The notes: generated by a model from the letters alone, not told the origin. A DNA stretch of 64,000 bases from Ranitomeya variabilis (GCF_051348905.1 NC_135238.1:92317988-92381987), one strand, 5' to 3'. Numbered from the stretch's first letter, positions 21,186-33,944 are shown. Program-made: numbers and translations.

Positions 21186-21529
21186 GTTTAATCTGCTTGT
21201 TACACGTTGTATTGTTTTGATTTCTTTTCTAGCCCAAGCGGTAGATACTTCAAGCTTGAAAGTTTATCTTCCTTTTTAAGAAAGCTGCTATCAAACTTTG
21301 CAGAGTCAGAAGTGTAATTCCACTGGTTTTATCTTTTAATGCTTGATGCATCCTTTATTCTCTAAAGAAAATGATATCATCTAATTCCTTTTTAAGCACT
21401 TCGACAGCAGAGATTTTTTTCTCTCAACTGCACTATGTTAGGACTGTGGTAAAGACAGGTTTAATGTCATACAAGAACAAAAGTCCTCTTTTTTTGGCTA
21501 AAATGGCCCAAACTGAGGTGAAGAAAGAA

Positions 21530-21603
21530 AAGCACTGCTGACATTCGAAATCAAGATTTTCTGTTTACTAAACAGGCGCTTTGACCAACTAAGCTAAAGG
21601 ACA
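21530..21603 (-). pseudogene. tRNA-Thr pseudogene, unit 18
   Basis: 74-nt form; aaaatcc flank. Confidence 0.83.
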
Positions 21604-21790
21604 AAATCCACCGGTTTTATGTTGTTATGCTTGATGCCATCTTCCTTCCTTTTTGGCCCCTATACAGAAGAAATTCTTAATCTCACAATTGCACTATCAG
21701 TAGAGACGCAGCCAAGGTAAATTTGAGGTTTTACGCAAGTGAAATTCCCATTTTTAAGATAGGAAGTTTGTTTTTCAGATGATGAAAACA

Positions 21791-21864
21791 AGGCACTGCT
21801 GAGATTCGAACTCAGGATCTCCTGTTTACTAGACAGGCGCTTTAACCAACTAAGCCACAGCACC
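21791..21864 (-). tRNA. tRNA-Thr-AGT: tRNA-Thr (AGT), unit 19
   Basis: Unchanged copy. The spacer has the cgt / tcttt / ggcag haplotype. Confidence 0.97.
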
Positions 21865-22311
21865 ACAAGCTGGAAAGCCTATGAAATCTAGGGAAGATGT
21901 CAGCACCAATCAAAACTTTCAAGTGGTTAACTTAGCAAGACAACATTGAGTTGAGTTTCATTCCATGCACACAGAAACGTGGAACAGGATGTCTTTCTCA
22001 GTCATGAAGTCCAGCTTTAATTTGGGACTTATTTTTCTTCCAAGTTATGACACAAAATAGGCAGATTGAAGGAATTCCACGGCAGGGCCAAAGGAGGAAA
22101 AATTAGGAATGATTGAAAAGTTGGTATTAAAACCCTGAGCACTGGTTTATTTCTTACAGAGTTTGCCCCATTCTAACTTTAAAAAATAGACACTGTAGGA
22201 GATAATATAAGGCCACTCTGACAAAAGCTGACATAAAATCTTCAGAGAAAGCACACTGACTGGTAAAAATAATCATTACATCTTATCTCCTTAGCGCATG
22301 AGCGCCATGTA

Positions 22312-22393
22312 GACGAGGTGGCCGAGTGGTTAAGGCGATGGACTGCTAATCCATTGTGCTCTGCATGCATGGGTTCGAATCCCATCCTCGTCG
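22312..22393 (+). tRNA. tRNA-Ser-GCT: tRNA-Ser (GCT), unit 19
   Basis: Unchanged copy. Confidence 0.97.
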
Positions 22394-22737
22394 GTTTAAT
22401 CTGCTTGTTACACGTTGTATTGTTTTGATTTCTTTTCTAGCCCAAGCGGTAGATACTTCAAGCTTGAAAGTTTATCTTCCTTTTTAAGAAAGCTGCTATC
22501 AAACTTTGCAGAGTCAGAAGTGTAATTCCACTGGTTTTATCTTTTAATGCTTGATGCATCCTTTATTCTCTAAAGAAAATGATATCATCTAATTCCTTTT
22601 TAAGCACTTCGACAGCAGAGATTTTTTTCTCTCAACTGCACTATGTTAGGACTGTGGTAAAGACAGGTTTAATGTCATACAAGAACAAAAGTCCTCTTTT
22701 TTTGGCTAAAATGGCCCAAACTGAGGTGAAGAAAGAA

Positions 22738-22811
22738 AAGCACTGCTGACATTCGAAATCAAGATTTTCTGTTTACTAAACAGGCGCTTTGACCAACTAA
22801 GCTAAAGGACA
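22738..22811 (-). pseudogene. tRNA-Thr pseudogene, unit 19
   Basis: 74-nt form; aaaatcc flank. Confidence 0.83.
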
Positions 22812-22998
22812 AAATCCACCGGTTTTATGTTGTTATGCTTGATGCCATCTTCCTTCCTTTTTGGCCCCTATACAGAAGAAATTCTTAATCTCACAATTGC
22901 ACTATCAGTAGAGACGCAGCCAAGGTAAATTTGAGGTTTTACGCAAGTGAAATTCCCATTTTTAAGATAGGAAGTTTGTTTTTCAGATGATGAAAACA

Positions 22999-23072
22999 AG
23001 GCACTGCTGAGATTCGAACTCAGGATCTCCTGTTTACTAGACAGGCGCTTTAACCAACTAAGCCACAGCACC
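22999..23072 (-). tRNA. tRNA-Thr-AGT: tRNA-Thr (AGT), unit 20
   Basis: Unchanged copy. Confidence 0.97.
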
Positions 23073-23519
23073 ACAAGCTGGAAAGCCTATGAAATCTAGG
23101 GAAGATGTCAGCACCAATCAAAACTTTCAAGTGGTTAACTTAGCAAGACAACATTGAGTTGAGTTTCATTCCATGCACACAGAAACGAGGAACAGGATGT
23201 AATTCTCAGTCATGAAGTCCAGCTTTAATTTGGGACTTATTTTTCTTCCAAGTTATGACACAAAATAGGCGGATTGAAGGAATTCCACGGCAGGGCCAAA
23301 GGAGGAAAAATTAGGAATGATTGAAAAGTTGGTATTAAAACCCTGAGCACTGGTTTATTTCTTACAGAGTTTGCCCCATTCTAACTTTAAAAAATAGACA
23401 CTGTAGGAGATAATATAAGGCCACTCTGACAAAAGCTGACATAAAATCTTCAGAGAAAGCACACTGACTGGTAAAAATAATCATTACATCTTATCTCCTT
23501 AGCGCATGAGCGCCATGTA

Positions 23520-23601
23520 GACGAGGTGGCCGAGTGGTTAAGGCGATGGACTGCTAATCCATTGTGCTCTGCATGCATGGGTTCGAATCCCATCCTCGTC
23601 G
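23520..23601 (+). tRNA. tRNA-Ser-GCT: tRNA-Ser (GCT), unit 20
   Basis: Unchanged copy. Confidence 0.97.
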
Positions 23602-23945
23602 GTTTAATCTGCTTGTTACACGTTGTATTGTTTTGATTTCTTTTCTAGCCCAAGCGGTAGATACTTCAAGCTTGAAAGTTTATCTTCCTTTTTAAGAAAG
23701 CTGCTATCAAACTTTGCAGAGTCAGAAGTGTAATTCCACTGGTTTTATCTTTTAATGCTTGATGCATCCTTTATTCTCTAAAGAAAATGATATCATCTAA
23801 TTCCTTTTTAAGCACTTCGACAGCAGAGATTTTTTTCTCTCAACTGCACTATGTTAGGACTGTGGTAAAGACAGGTTTAATGTCATACAAGAACAAAAGT
23901 CCTCTTTTTTTGGCTAAAATGGCCCAAACTGAGGTGAAGAAAGAA

Positions 23946-24019
23946 AAGCACTGCTGACATTCGAAATCAAGATTTTCTGTTTACTAAACAGGCGCTTTGA
24001 CCAACTAAGCTAAAGGACA
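23946..24019 (-). pseudogene. tRNA-Thr pseudogene, unit 20
   Basis: 74-nt form; aaaatcc flank. Confidence 0.83.
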
Positions 24020-24206
24020 AAATCCACCGGTTTTATGTTGTTATGCTTGATGCCATCTTCCTTCCTTTTTGGCCCCTATACAGAAGAAATTCTTAATCTC
24101 ACAATTGCACTATCAGTAGAGACGCAGCCAAGGTAAATTTGAGGTTTTACGCAAGTGAAATTCCCATTTTTAAGATAGGAAGTTTGTTTTTCAGATGATG
24201 AAAACA

Positions 24207-24280
24207 AGGCACTGCTGAGATTCGAACTCAGGATCTCCTGTTTACTAGACAGGCGCTTTAACCAACTAAGCCACAGCACC
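24207..24280 (-). tRNA. tRNA-Thr-AGT: tRNA-Thr (AGT), unit 21
   Basis: Unchanged copy. Confidence 0.97.
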
Positions 24281-24727
24281 ACAAGCTGGAAAGCCTATGA
24301 AATCTAGGGAAGATGTCAGCACCAATCAAAACTTTCAAGTGGTTAACTTAGCAAGACAACATTGAGTTGAGTTTCATTCCATGCACACAGAAACGAGGAA
24401 CAGGATGTAATTCTCAGTCATGAAGTCCAGCTTTAATTTGGGACTTATTTTTCTTCCAAGTTATGACACAAAATAGGCGGATTGAAGGAATTCCACGGCA
24501 GGGCCAAAGGAGGAAAAATTAGGAATGATTGAAAAGTTGGTATTAAAACCCTGAGCACTGGTTTATTTCTTACAGAGTTTGCCCCATTCTAACTTTAAAA
24601 AATAGACACTGTAGGAGATAATATAAGGCCACTCTGACAAAAGCTGACATAAAATCTTCAGAGAAAGCACACTGACTGGTAAAAATAATCATTACATCTT
24701 ATCTCCTTAGCGCATGAGCGCCATGTA

Positions 24728-24809
24728 GACGAGGTGGCCGAGTGGTTAAGGCGATGGACTGCTAATCCATTGTGCTCTGCATGCATGGGTTCGAATCCCA
24801 TCCTCGTCG
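24728..24809 (+). tRNA. tRNA-Ser-GCT: tRNA-Ser (GCT), unit 21
   Basis: Unchanged copy. Confidence 0.97.
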
Positions 24810-25153
24810 GTTTAATCTGCTTGTTACACGTTGTATTGTTTTGATTTCTTTTCTAGCCCAAGCGGTAGATACTTCAAGCTTGAAAGTTTATCTTCCTTTT
24901 TAAGAAAGCTGCTATCAAACTTTGCAGAGTCAGAAGTGTAATTCCACTGGTTTTATCTTTTAATGCTTGATGCATCCTTTATTCTCTAAAGAAAATGATA
25001 TCATCTAATTCCTTTTTAAGCACTTCGACAGCAGAGATTTTTTTCTCTCAACTGCACTATGTTAGGACTGTGGTAAAGACAGGTTTAATGTCATACAAGA
25101 ACAAAAGTCCTCTTTTTTTGGCTAAAATGGCCCAAACTGAGGTGAAGAAAGAA

Positions 25154-25227
25154 AAGCACTGCTGACATTCGAAATCAAGATTTTCTGTTTACTAAACAGG
25201 CGCTTTGACCAACTAAGCTAAAGGACA
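25154..25227 (-). pseudogene. tRNA-Thr pseudogene, unit 21
   Basis: 74-nt form; aaaaacc flank. Confidence 0.83.
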
Positions 25228-25414
25228 AAAACCACCGGTTTTATGTTGTTATGCTTGATGCCATCTTCCTTCCTTTTTGGCCCCTATACAGAAGAAATTC
25301 TTAATCTCACAATTGCACTATCAGTAGAGACGCAGCCAAGGTAAATTTGAGGTTTTACGCAAGTGAAATTCCCATTTTTAAGATAGGAAGTTTGTTTTTC
25401 AGATGATGAAAACA

Positions 25415-25488
25415 AGGCACTGCTGAGATTCGAACTCAGGATCTCCTGTTTACTAGACAGGCGCTTTAACCAACTAAGCCACAGCACC
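25415..25488 (-). tRNA. tRNA-Thr-AGT: tRNA-Thr (AGT), unit 22
   Basis: Unchanged copy. Confidence 0.97.
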
Positions 25489-25935
25489 ACAAGCTGGAAA
25501 GCCTATGAAATCTAGGGAAGATGTCAGCACCAATCAAAACTTTCAAGTGGTTAACTTAGCAAGACAACATTGAGTTGAGTTTCATTCCATGCACACAGAA
25601 ACGAGGAACAGGATGTAATTCTCAGTCATGAAGTCCAGCTTTAATTTGGGACTTATTTTTCTTCCAAGTTATGACACAAAATAGGCGGATTGAAGGAATT
25701 CCACGGCAGGGCCAAAGGAGGAAAAATTAGGAATGATTGAAAAGTTGGTATTAAAACCCTGAGCACTGGTTTATTTCTTACAGAGTTTGCCCCATTCTAA
25801 CTTTAAAAAATAGACACTGTAGGAGATAATATAAGGCCACTCTGACAAAAGCTGACATAAAATCTTCAGAGAAAGCACACTGACTGGTAAAAATAATCAT
25901 TACATCTTATCTCCTTAGCGCATGAGCGCCATGTA

Positions 25936-26017
25936 GACGAGGTGGCCGAGTGGTTAAGGCGATGGACTGCTAATCCATTGTGCTCTGCATGCATGGGTTC
26001 GAATCCCATCCTCGTCG
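25936..26017 (+). tRNA. tRNA-Ser-GCT: tRNA-Ser (GCT), unit 22
   Basis: Unchanged copy. Confidence 0.97.
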
Positions 26018-26361
26018 GTTTAATCTGCTTGTTACACGTTGTATTGTTTTGATTTCTTTTCTAGCCCAAGCGGTAGATACTTCAAGCTTGAAAGTTTATC
26101 TTCCTTTTTAAGAAAGCTGCTATCAAACTTTGCAGAGTCAGAAGTGTAATTCCACTGGTTTTATCTTTTAATGCTTGATGCATCCTTTATTCTCTAAAGA
26201 AAATGATATCATCTAATTCCTTTTTAAGCACTTCGACAGCAGAGATTTTTTTCTCTCAACTGCACTATGTTAGGACTGTGGTAAAGACAGGTTTAATGTC
26301 ATACAAGAACAAAAGTCCTCTTTTTTTGGCTAAAATGGCCCAAACTGAGGTGAAGAAAGAA

Positions 26362-26435
26362 AAGCACTGCTGACATTCGAAATCAAGATTTTCTGTTTAC
26401 TAAACAGGCGCTTTGACCAACTAAGCTAAAGGACA
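26362..26435 (-). pseudogene. tRNA-Thr pseudogene, unit 22
   Basis: 74-nt form; aaaatcc flank. Confidence 0.83.
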
Positions 26436-26622
26436 AAATCCACCGGTTTTATGTTGTTATGCTTGATGCCATCTTCCTTCCTTTTTGGCCCCTATACAGA
26501 AGAAATTCTTAATCTCACAATTGCACTATCAGTAGAGACGCAGCCAAGGTAAATTTGAGGTTTTACGCAAGTGAAATTCCCATTTTTAAGATAGGAAGTT
26601 TGTTTTTCAGATGATGAAAACA

Positions 26623-26696
26623 AGGCACTGCTGAGATTCGAACTCAGGATCTCCTGTTTACTAGACAGGCGCTTTAACCAACTAAGCCACAGCACC
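26623..26696 (-). tRNA. tRNA-Thr-AGT: tRNA-Thr (AGT), unit 23
   Basis: Unchanged copy. The spacer has the cgt / tcttt / ggcag haplotype. Confidence 0.97.
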
Positions 26697-27143
26697 ACAA
26701 GCTGGAAAGCCTATGAAATCTAGGGAAGATGTCAGCACCAATCAAAACTTTCAAGTGGTTAACTTAGCAAGACAACATTGAGTTGAGTTTCATTCCATGC
26801 ACACAGAAACGTGGAACAGGATGTCTTTCTCAGTCATGAAGTCCAGCTTTAATTTGGGACTTATTTTTCTTCCAAGTTATGACACAAAATAGGCAGATTG
26901 AAGGAATTCCACGGCAGGGCCAAAGGAGGAAAAATTAGGAATGATTGAAAAGTTGGTATTAAAACCCTGAGCACTGGTTTATTTCTTACAGAGTTTGCCC
27001 CATTCTAACTTTAAAAAATAGACACTGTAGGAGATAATATAAGGCCACTCTGACAAAAGCTGACATAAAATCTTCAGAGAAAGCACACTGACTGGTAAAA
27101 ATAATCATTACATCTTATCTCCTTAGCGCATGAGCGCCATGTA

Positions 27144-27225
27144 GACGAGGTGGCCGAGTGGTTAAGGCGATGGACTGCTAATCCATTGTGCTCTGCATGC
27201 ATGGGTTCGAATCCCATCCTCGTCG
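27144..27225 (+). tRNA. tRNA-Ser-GCT: tRNA-Ser (GCT), unit 23
   Basis: Unchanged copy. Confidence 0.97.
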
Positions 27226-27569
27226 GTTTAATCTGCTTGTTACACGTTGTATTGTTTTGATTTCTTTTCTAGCCCAAGCGGTAGATACTTCAAGCTTGAA
27301 AGTTTATCTTCCTTTTTAAGAAAGCTGCTATCAAACTTTGCAGAGTCAGAAGTGTAATTCCACTGGTTTTATCTTTTAATGCTTGATGCATCCTTTATTC
27401 TCTAAAGAAAATGATATCATCTAATTCCTTTTTAAGCACTTCGACAGCAGAGATTTTTTTCTCTCAACTGCACTATGTTAGGACTGTGGTAAAGACAGGT
27501 TTAATGTCATACAAGAACAAAAGTCCTCTTTTTTTGGCTAAAATGGCCCAAACTGAGGTGAAGAAAGAA

Positions 27570-27643
27570 AAGCACTGCTGACATTCGAAATCAAGATTTT
27601 CTGTTTACTAAACAGGCGCTTTGACCAACTAAGCTAAAGGACA
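27570..27643 (-). pseudogene. tRNA-Thr pseudogene, unit 23
   Basis: 74-nt form; aaaaacc flank, the only ggcag unit with this flank. Confidence 0.83.
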
Positions 27644-27830
27644 AAAACCACCGGTTTTATGTTGTTATGCTTGATGCCATCTTCCTTCCTTTTTGGCCCC
27701 TATACAGAAGAAATTCTTAATCTCACAATTGCACTATCAGTAGAGACGCAGCCAAGGTAAATTTGAGGTTTTACGCAAGTGAAATTCCCATTTTTAAGAT
27801 AGGAAGTTTGTTTTTCAGATGATGAAAACA

Positions 27831-27904
27831 AGGCACTGCTGAGATTCGAACTCAGGATCTCCTGTTTACTAGACAGGCGCTTTAACCAACTAAGCCACAG
27901 CACC
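27831..27904 (-). tRNA. tRNA-Thr-AGT: tRNA-Thr (AGT), unit 24
   Basis: Unchanged copy. Confidence 0.97.
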
Positions 27905-28351
27905 ACAAGCTGGAAAGCCTATGAAATCTAGGGAAGATGTCAGCACCAATCAAAACTTTCAAGTGGTTAACTTAGCAAGACAACATTGAGTTGAGTTTCA
28001 TTCCATGCACACAGAAACGAGGAACAGGATGTAATTCTCAGTCATGAAGTCCAGCTTTAATTTGGGACTTATTTTTCTTCCAAGTTATGACACAAAATAG
28101 GCGGATTGAAGGAATTCCACGGCAGGGCCAAAGGAGGAAAAATTAGGAATGATTGAAAAGTTGGTATTAAAACCCTGAGCACTGGTTTATTTCTTACAGA
28201 GTTTGCCCCATTCTAACTTTAAAAAATAGACACTGTAGGAGATAATATAAGGCCACTCTGACAAAAGCTGACATAAAATCTTCAGAGAAAGCACACTGAC
28301 TGGTAAAAATAATCATTACATCTTATCTCCTTAGCGCATGAGCGCCATGTA

Positions 28352-28433
28352 GACGAGGTGGCCGAGTGGTTAAGGCGATGGACTGCTAATCCATTGTGCT
28401 CTGCATGCATGGGTTCGAATCCCATCCTCGTCG
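28352..28433 (+). tRNA. tRNA-Ser-GCT: tRNA-Ser (GCT), unit 24
   Basis: Unchanged copy. Confidence 0.97.
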
Positions 28434-28777
28434 GTTTAATCTGCTTGTTACACGTTGTATTGTTTTGATTTCTTTTCTAGCCCAAGCGGTAGATACTTCA
28501 AGCTTGAAAGTTTATCTTCCTTTTTAAGAAAGCTGCTATCAAACTTTGCAGAGTCAGAAGTGTAATTCCACTGGTTTTATCTTTTAATGCTTGATGCATC
28601 CTTTATTCTCTAAAGAAAATGATATCATCTAATTCCTTTTTAAGCACTTCGACAGCAGAGATTTTTTTCTCTCAACTGCACTATGTTAGGACTGTGGTAA
28701 AGACAGGTTTAATGTCATACAAGAACAAAAGTCCTCTTTTTTTGGCTAAAATGGCCCAAACTGAGGTGAAGAAAGAA

Positions 28778-28851
28778 AAGCACTGCTGACATTCGAAATC
28801 AAGATTTTCTGTTTACTAAACAGGCGCTTTGACCAACTAAGCTAAAGGACA
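28778..28851 (-). pseudogene. tRNA-Thr pseudogene, unit 24
   Basis: 74-nt form; aaaatcc flank. Confidence 0.83.
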
Positions 28852-29038
28852 AAATCCACCGGTTTTATGTTGTTATGCTTGATGCCATCTTCCTTCCTTT
28901 TTGGCCCCTATACAGAAGAAATTCTTAATCTCACAATTGCACTATCAGTAGAGACGCAGCCAAGGTAAATTTGAGGTTTTACGCAAGTGAAATTCCCATT
29001 TTTAAGATAGGAAGTTTGTTTTTCAGATGATGAAAACA

Positions 29039-29112
29039 AGGCACTGCTGAGATTCGAACTCAGGATCTCCTGTTTACTAGACAGGCGCTTTAACCAACTA
29101 AGCCACAGCACC
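29039..29112 (-). tRNA. tRNA-Thr-AGT: tRNA-Thr (AGT), unit 25
   Basis: Unchanged copy. The spacer has the cgt / tcttt / ggcag haplotype. Confidence 0.97.
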
Positions 29113-29559
29113 ACAAGCTGGAAAGCCTATGAAATCTAGGGAAGATGTCAGCACCAATCAAAACTTTCAAGTGGTTAACTTAGCAAGACAACATTGAGTT
29201 GAGTTTCATTCCATGCACACAGAAACGTGGAACAGGATGTCTTTCTCAGTCATGAAGTCCAGCTTTAATTTGGGACTTATTTTTCTTCCAAGTTATGACA
29301 CAAAATAGGCAGATTGAAGGAATTCCACGGCAGGGCCAAAGGAGGAAAAATTAGGAATGATTGAAAAGTTGGTATTAAAACCCTGAGCACTGGTTTATTT
29401 CTTACAGAGTTTGCCCCATTCTAACTTTAAAAAATAGACACTGTAGGAGATAATATAAGGCCACTCTGACAAAAGCTGACATAAAATCTTCAGAGAAAGC
29501 ACACTGACTGGTAAAAATAATCATTACATCTTATCTCCTTAGCGCATGAGCGCCATGTA

Positions 29560-29641
29560 GACGAGGTGGCCGAGTGGTTAAGGCGATGGACTGCTAATCC
29601 ATTGTGCTCTGCATGCATGGGTTCGAATCCCATCCTCGTCG
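29560..29641 (+). tRNA. tRNA-Ser-GCT: tRNA-Ser (GCT), unit 25
   Basis: Unchanged copy. Confidence 0.97.
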
Positions 29642-29985
29642 GTTTAATCTGCTTGTTACACGTTGTATTGTTTTGATTTCTTTTCTAGCCCAAGCGGTAG
29701 ATACTTCAAGCTTGAAAGTTTATCTTCCTTTTTAAGAAAGCTGCTATCAAACTTTGCAGAGTCAGAAGTGTAATTCCACTGGTTTTATCTTTTAATGCTT
29801 GATGCATCCTTTATTCTCTAAAGAAAATGATATCATCTAATTCCTTTTTAAGCACTTCGACAGCAGAGATTTTTTTCTCTCAACTGCACTATGTTAGGAC
29901 TGTGGTAAAGACAGGTTTAATGTCATACAAGAACAAAAGTCCTCTTTTTTTGGCTAAAATGGCCCAAACTGAGGTGAAGAAAGAA

Positions 29986-30059
29986 AAGCACTGCTGACAT
30001 TCGAAATCAAGATTTTCTGTTTACTAAACAGGCGCTTTGACCAACTAAGCTAAAGGACA
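29986..30059 (-). pseudogene. tRNA-Thr pseudogene, unit 25
   Basis: 74-nt form; aaaatcc flank. Confidence 0.83.
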
Positions 30060-30246
30060 AAATCCACCGGTTTTATGTTGTTATGCTTGATGCCATCTTC
30101 CTTCCTTTTTGGCCCCTATACAGAAGAAATTCTTAATCTCACAATTGCACTATCAGTAGAGACGCAGCCAAGGTAAATTTGAGGTTTTACGCAAGTGAAA
30201 TTCCCATTTTTAAGATAGGAAGTTTGTTTTTCAGATGATGAAAACA

Positions 30247-30320
30247 AGGCACTGCTGAGATTCGAACTCAGGATCTCCTGTTTACTAGACAGGCGCTTTA
30301 ACCAACTAAGCCACAGCACC
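30247..30320 (-). tRNA. tRNA-Thr-AGT: tRNA-Thr (AGT), unit 26
   Basis: Unchanged copy. The spacer has the cgt / tcttt / ggcag haplotype, so units 25 and 26 form an adjacent pair. Confidence 0.97.
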
Positions 30321-30767
30321 ACAAGCTGGAAAGCCTATGAAATCTAGGGAAGATGTCAGCACCAATCAAAACTTTCAAGTGGTTAACTTAGCAAGACAAC
30401 ATTGAGTTGAGTTTCATTCCATGCACACAGAAACGTGGAACAGGATGTCTTTCTCAGTCATGAAGTCCAGCTTTAATTTGGGACTTATTTTTCTTCCAAG
30501 TTATGACACAAAATAGGCAGATTGAAGGAATTCCACGGCAGGGCCAAAGGAGGAAAAATTAGGAATGATTGAAAAGTTGGTATTAAAACCCTGAGCACTG
30601 GTTTATTTCTTACAGAGTTTGCCCCATTCTAACTTTAAAAAATAGACACTGTAGGAGATAATATAAGGCCACTCTGACAAAAGCTGACATAAAATCTTCA
30701 GAGAAAGCACACTGACTGGTAAAAATAATCATTACATCTTATCTCCTTAGCGCATGAGCGCCATGTA

Positions 30768-30849
30768 GACGAGGTGGCCGAGTGGTTAAGGCGATGGACT
30801 GCTAATCCATTGTGCTCTGCATGCATGGGTTCGAATCCCATCCTCGTCG
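30768..30849 (+). tRNA. tRNA-Ser-GCT: tRNA-Ser (GCT), unit 26
   Basis: Unchanged copy. Confidence 0.97.
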
Positions 30850-31193
30850 GTTTAATCTGCTTGTTACACGTTGTATTGTTTTGATTTCTTTTCTAGCCCA
30901 AGCGGTAGATACTTCAAGCTTGAAAGTTTATCTTCCTTTTTAAGAAAGCTGCTATCAAACTTTGCAGAGTCAGAAGTGTAATTCCACTGGTTTTATCTTT
31001 TAATGCTTGATGCATCCTTTATTCTCTAAAGAAAATGATATCATCTAATTCCTTTTTAAGCACTTCGACAGCAGAGATTTTTTTCTCTCAACTGCACTAT
31101 GTTAGGACTGTGGTAAAGACAGGTTTAATGTCATACAAGAACAAAAGTCCTCTTTTTTTGGCTAAAATGGCCCAAACTGAGGTGAAGAAAGAA

Positions 31194-31267
31194 AAGCACT
31201 GCTGACATTCGAAATCAAGATTTTCTGTTTACTAAACAGGCGCTTTGACCAACTAAGCTAAAGGACA
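31194..31267 (-). pseudogene. tRNA-Thr pseudogene, unit 26
   Basis: 74-nt form; aaaatcc flank. Confidence 0.83.
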
Positions 31268-31454
31268 AAATCCACCGGTTTTATGTTGTTATGCTTGATG
31301 CCATCTTCCTTCCTTTTTGGCCCCTATACAGAAGAAATTCTTAATCTCACAATTGCACTATCAGTAGAGACGCAGCCAAGGTAAATTTGAGGTTTTACGC
31401 AAGTGAAATTCCCATTTTTAAGATAGGAAGTTTGTTTTTCAGATGATGAAAACA

Positions 31455-31528
31455 AGGCACTGCTGAGATTCGAACTCAGGATCTCCTGTTTACTAGACAG
31501 GCGCTTTAACCAACTAAGCCACAGCACC
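31455..31528 (-). tRNA. tRNA-Thr-AGT: tRNA-Thr (AGT), unit 27
   Basis: Unchanged copy. Confidence 0.97.
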
Positions 31529-31975
31529 ACAAGCTGGAAAGCCTATGAAATCTAGGGAAGATGTCAGCACCAATCAAAACTTTCAAGTGGTTAACTTAGC
31601 AAGACAACATTGAGTTGAGTTTCATTCCATGCACACAGAAACGAGGAACAGGATGTAATTCTCAGTCATGAAGTCCAGCTTTAATTTGGGACTTATTTTT
31701 CTTCCAAGTTATGACACAAAATAGGCGGATTGAAGGAATTCCACGGCAGGGCCAAAGGAGGAAAAATTAGGAATGATTGAAAAGTTGGTATTAAAACCCT
31801 GAGCACTGGTTTATTTCTTACAGAGTTTGCCCCATTCTAACTTTAAAAAATAGACACTGTAGGAGATAATATAAGGCCACTCTGACAAAAGCTGACATAA
31901 AATCTTCAGAGAAAGCACACTGACTGGTAAAAATAATCATTACATCTTATCTCCTTAGCGCATGAGCGCCATGTA

Positions 31976-32057
31976 GACGAGGTGGCCGAGTGGTTAAGGC
32001 GATGGACTGCTAATCCATTGTGCTCTGCATGCATGGGTTCGAATCCCATCCTCGTCG
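31976..32057 (+). tRNA. tRNA-Ser-GCT: tRNA-Ser (GCT), unit 27
   Basis: Unchanged copy. Confidence 0.97.
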
Positions 32058-32401
32058 GTTTAATCTGCTTGTTACACGTTGTATTGTTTTGATTTCTTTT
32101 CTAGCCCAAGCGGTAGATACTTCAAGCTTGAAAGTTTATCTTCCTTTTTAAGAAAGCTGCTATCAAACTTTGCAGAGTCAGAAGTGTAATTCCACTGGTT
32201 TTATCTTTTAATGCTTGATGCATCCTTTATTCTCTAAAGAAAATGATATCATCTAATTCCTTTTTAAGCACTTCGACAGCAGAGATTTTTTTCTCTCAAC
32301 TGCACTATGTTAGGACTGTGGTAAAGACAGGTTTAATGTCATACAAGAACAAAAGTCCTCTTTTTTTGGCTAAAATGGCCCAAACTGAGGTGAAGAAAGA
32401 A

Positions 32402-32475
32402 AAGCACTGCTGACATTCGAAATCAAGATTTTCTGTTTACTAAACAGGCGCTTTGACCAACTAAGCTAAAGGACA
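32402..32475 (-). pseudogene. tRNA-Thr pseudogene, unit 27
   Basis: 74-nt form; aaaatcc flank. Confidence 0.83.
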
Positions 32476-32662
32476 AAATCCACCGGTTTTATGTTGTTAT
32501 GCTTGATGCCATCTTCCTTCCTTTTTGGCCCCTATACAGAAGAAATTCTTAATCTCACAATTGCACTATCAGTAGAGACGCAGCCAAGGTAAATTTGAGG
32601 TTTTACGCAAGTGAAATTCCCATTTTTAAGATAGGAAGTTTGTTTTTCAGATGATGAAAACA

Positions 32663-32736
32663 AGGCACTGCTGAGATTCGAACTCAGGATCTCCTGTTTA
32701 CTAGACAGGCGCTTTAACCAACTAAGCCACAGCACC
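32663..32736 (-). tRNA. tRNA-Thr-AGT: tRNA-Thr (AGT), unit 28
   Basis: Unchanged copy. The spacer has the cgt / tcttt / ggcag haplotype. Confidence 0.97.
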
Positions 32737-33183
32737 ACAAGCTGGAAAGCCTATGAAATCTAGGGAAGATGTCAGCACCAATCAAAACTTTCAAGTGGTT
32801 AACTTAGCAAGACAACATTGAGTTGAGTTTCATTCCATGCACACAGAAACGTGGAACAGGATGTCTTTCTCAGTCATGAAGTCCAGCTTTAATTTGGGAC
32901 TTATTTTTCTTCCAAGTTATGACACAAAATAGGCAGATTGAAGGAATTCCACGGCAGGGCCAAAGGAGGAAAAATTAGGAATGATTGAAAAGTTGGTATT
33001 AAAACCCTGAGCACTGGTTTATTTCTTACAGAGTTTGCCCCATTCTAACTTTAAAAAATAGACACTGTAGGAGATAATATAAGGCCACTCTGACAAAAGC
33101 TGACATAAAATCTTCAGAGAAAGCACACTGACTGGTAAAAATAATCATTACATCTTATCTCCTTAGCGCATGAGCGCCATGTA

Positions 33184-33265
33184 GACGAGGTGGCCGAGTG
33201 GTTAAGGCGATGGACTGCTAATCCATTGTGCTCTGCATGCATGGGTTCGAATCCCATCCTCGTCG
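33184..33265 (+). tRNA. tRNA-Ser-GCT: tRNA-Ser (GCT), unit 28
   Basis: Unchanged copy. Confidence 0.97.
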
Positions 33266-33609
33266 GTTTAATCTGCTTGTTACACGTTGTATTGTTTTGA
33301 TTTCTTTTCTAGCCCAAGCGGTAGATACTTCAAGCTTGAAAGTTTATCTTCCTTTTTAAGAAAGCTGCTATCAAACTTTGCAGAGTCAGAAGTGTAATTC
33401 CACTGGTTTTATCTTTTAATGCTTGATGCATCCTTTATTCTCTAAAGAAAATGATATCATCTAATTCCTTTTTAAGCACTTCGACAGCAGAGATTTTTTT
33501 CTCTCAACTGCACTATGTTAGGACTGTGGTAAAGACAGGTTTAATGTCATACAAGAACAAAAGTCCTCTTTTTTTGGCTAAAATGGCCCAAACTGAGGTG
33601 AAGAAAGAA

Positions 33610-33683
33610 AAGCACTGCTGACATTCGAAATCAAGATTTTCTGTTTACTAAACAGGCGCTTTGACCAACTAAGCTAAAGGACA
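33610..33683 (-). pseudogene. tRNA-Thr pseudogene, unit 28
   Basis: 74-nt form; aaaatcc flank. Confidence 0.83.
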
Positions 33684-33870
33684 AAATCCACCGGTTTTAT
33701 GTTGTTATGCTTGATGCCATCTTCCTTCCTTTTTGGCCCCTATACAGAAGAAATTCTTAATCTCACAATTGCACTATCAGTAGAGACGCAGCCAAGGTAA
33801 ATTTGAGGTTTTACGCAAGTGAAATTCCCATTTTTAAGATAGGAAGTTTGTTTTTCAGATGATGAAAACA

Positions 33871-33944
33871 AGGCACTGCTGAGATTCGAACTCAGGATCT
33901 CCTGTTTACTAGACAGGCGCTTTAACCAACTAAGCCACAGCACC
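33871..33944 (-). tRNA. tRNA-Thr-AGT: tRNA-Thr (AGT), unit 29
   Basis: Unchanged copy. Confidence 0.97.
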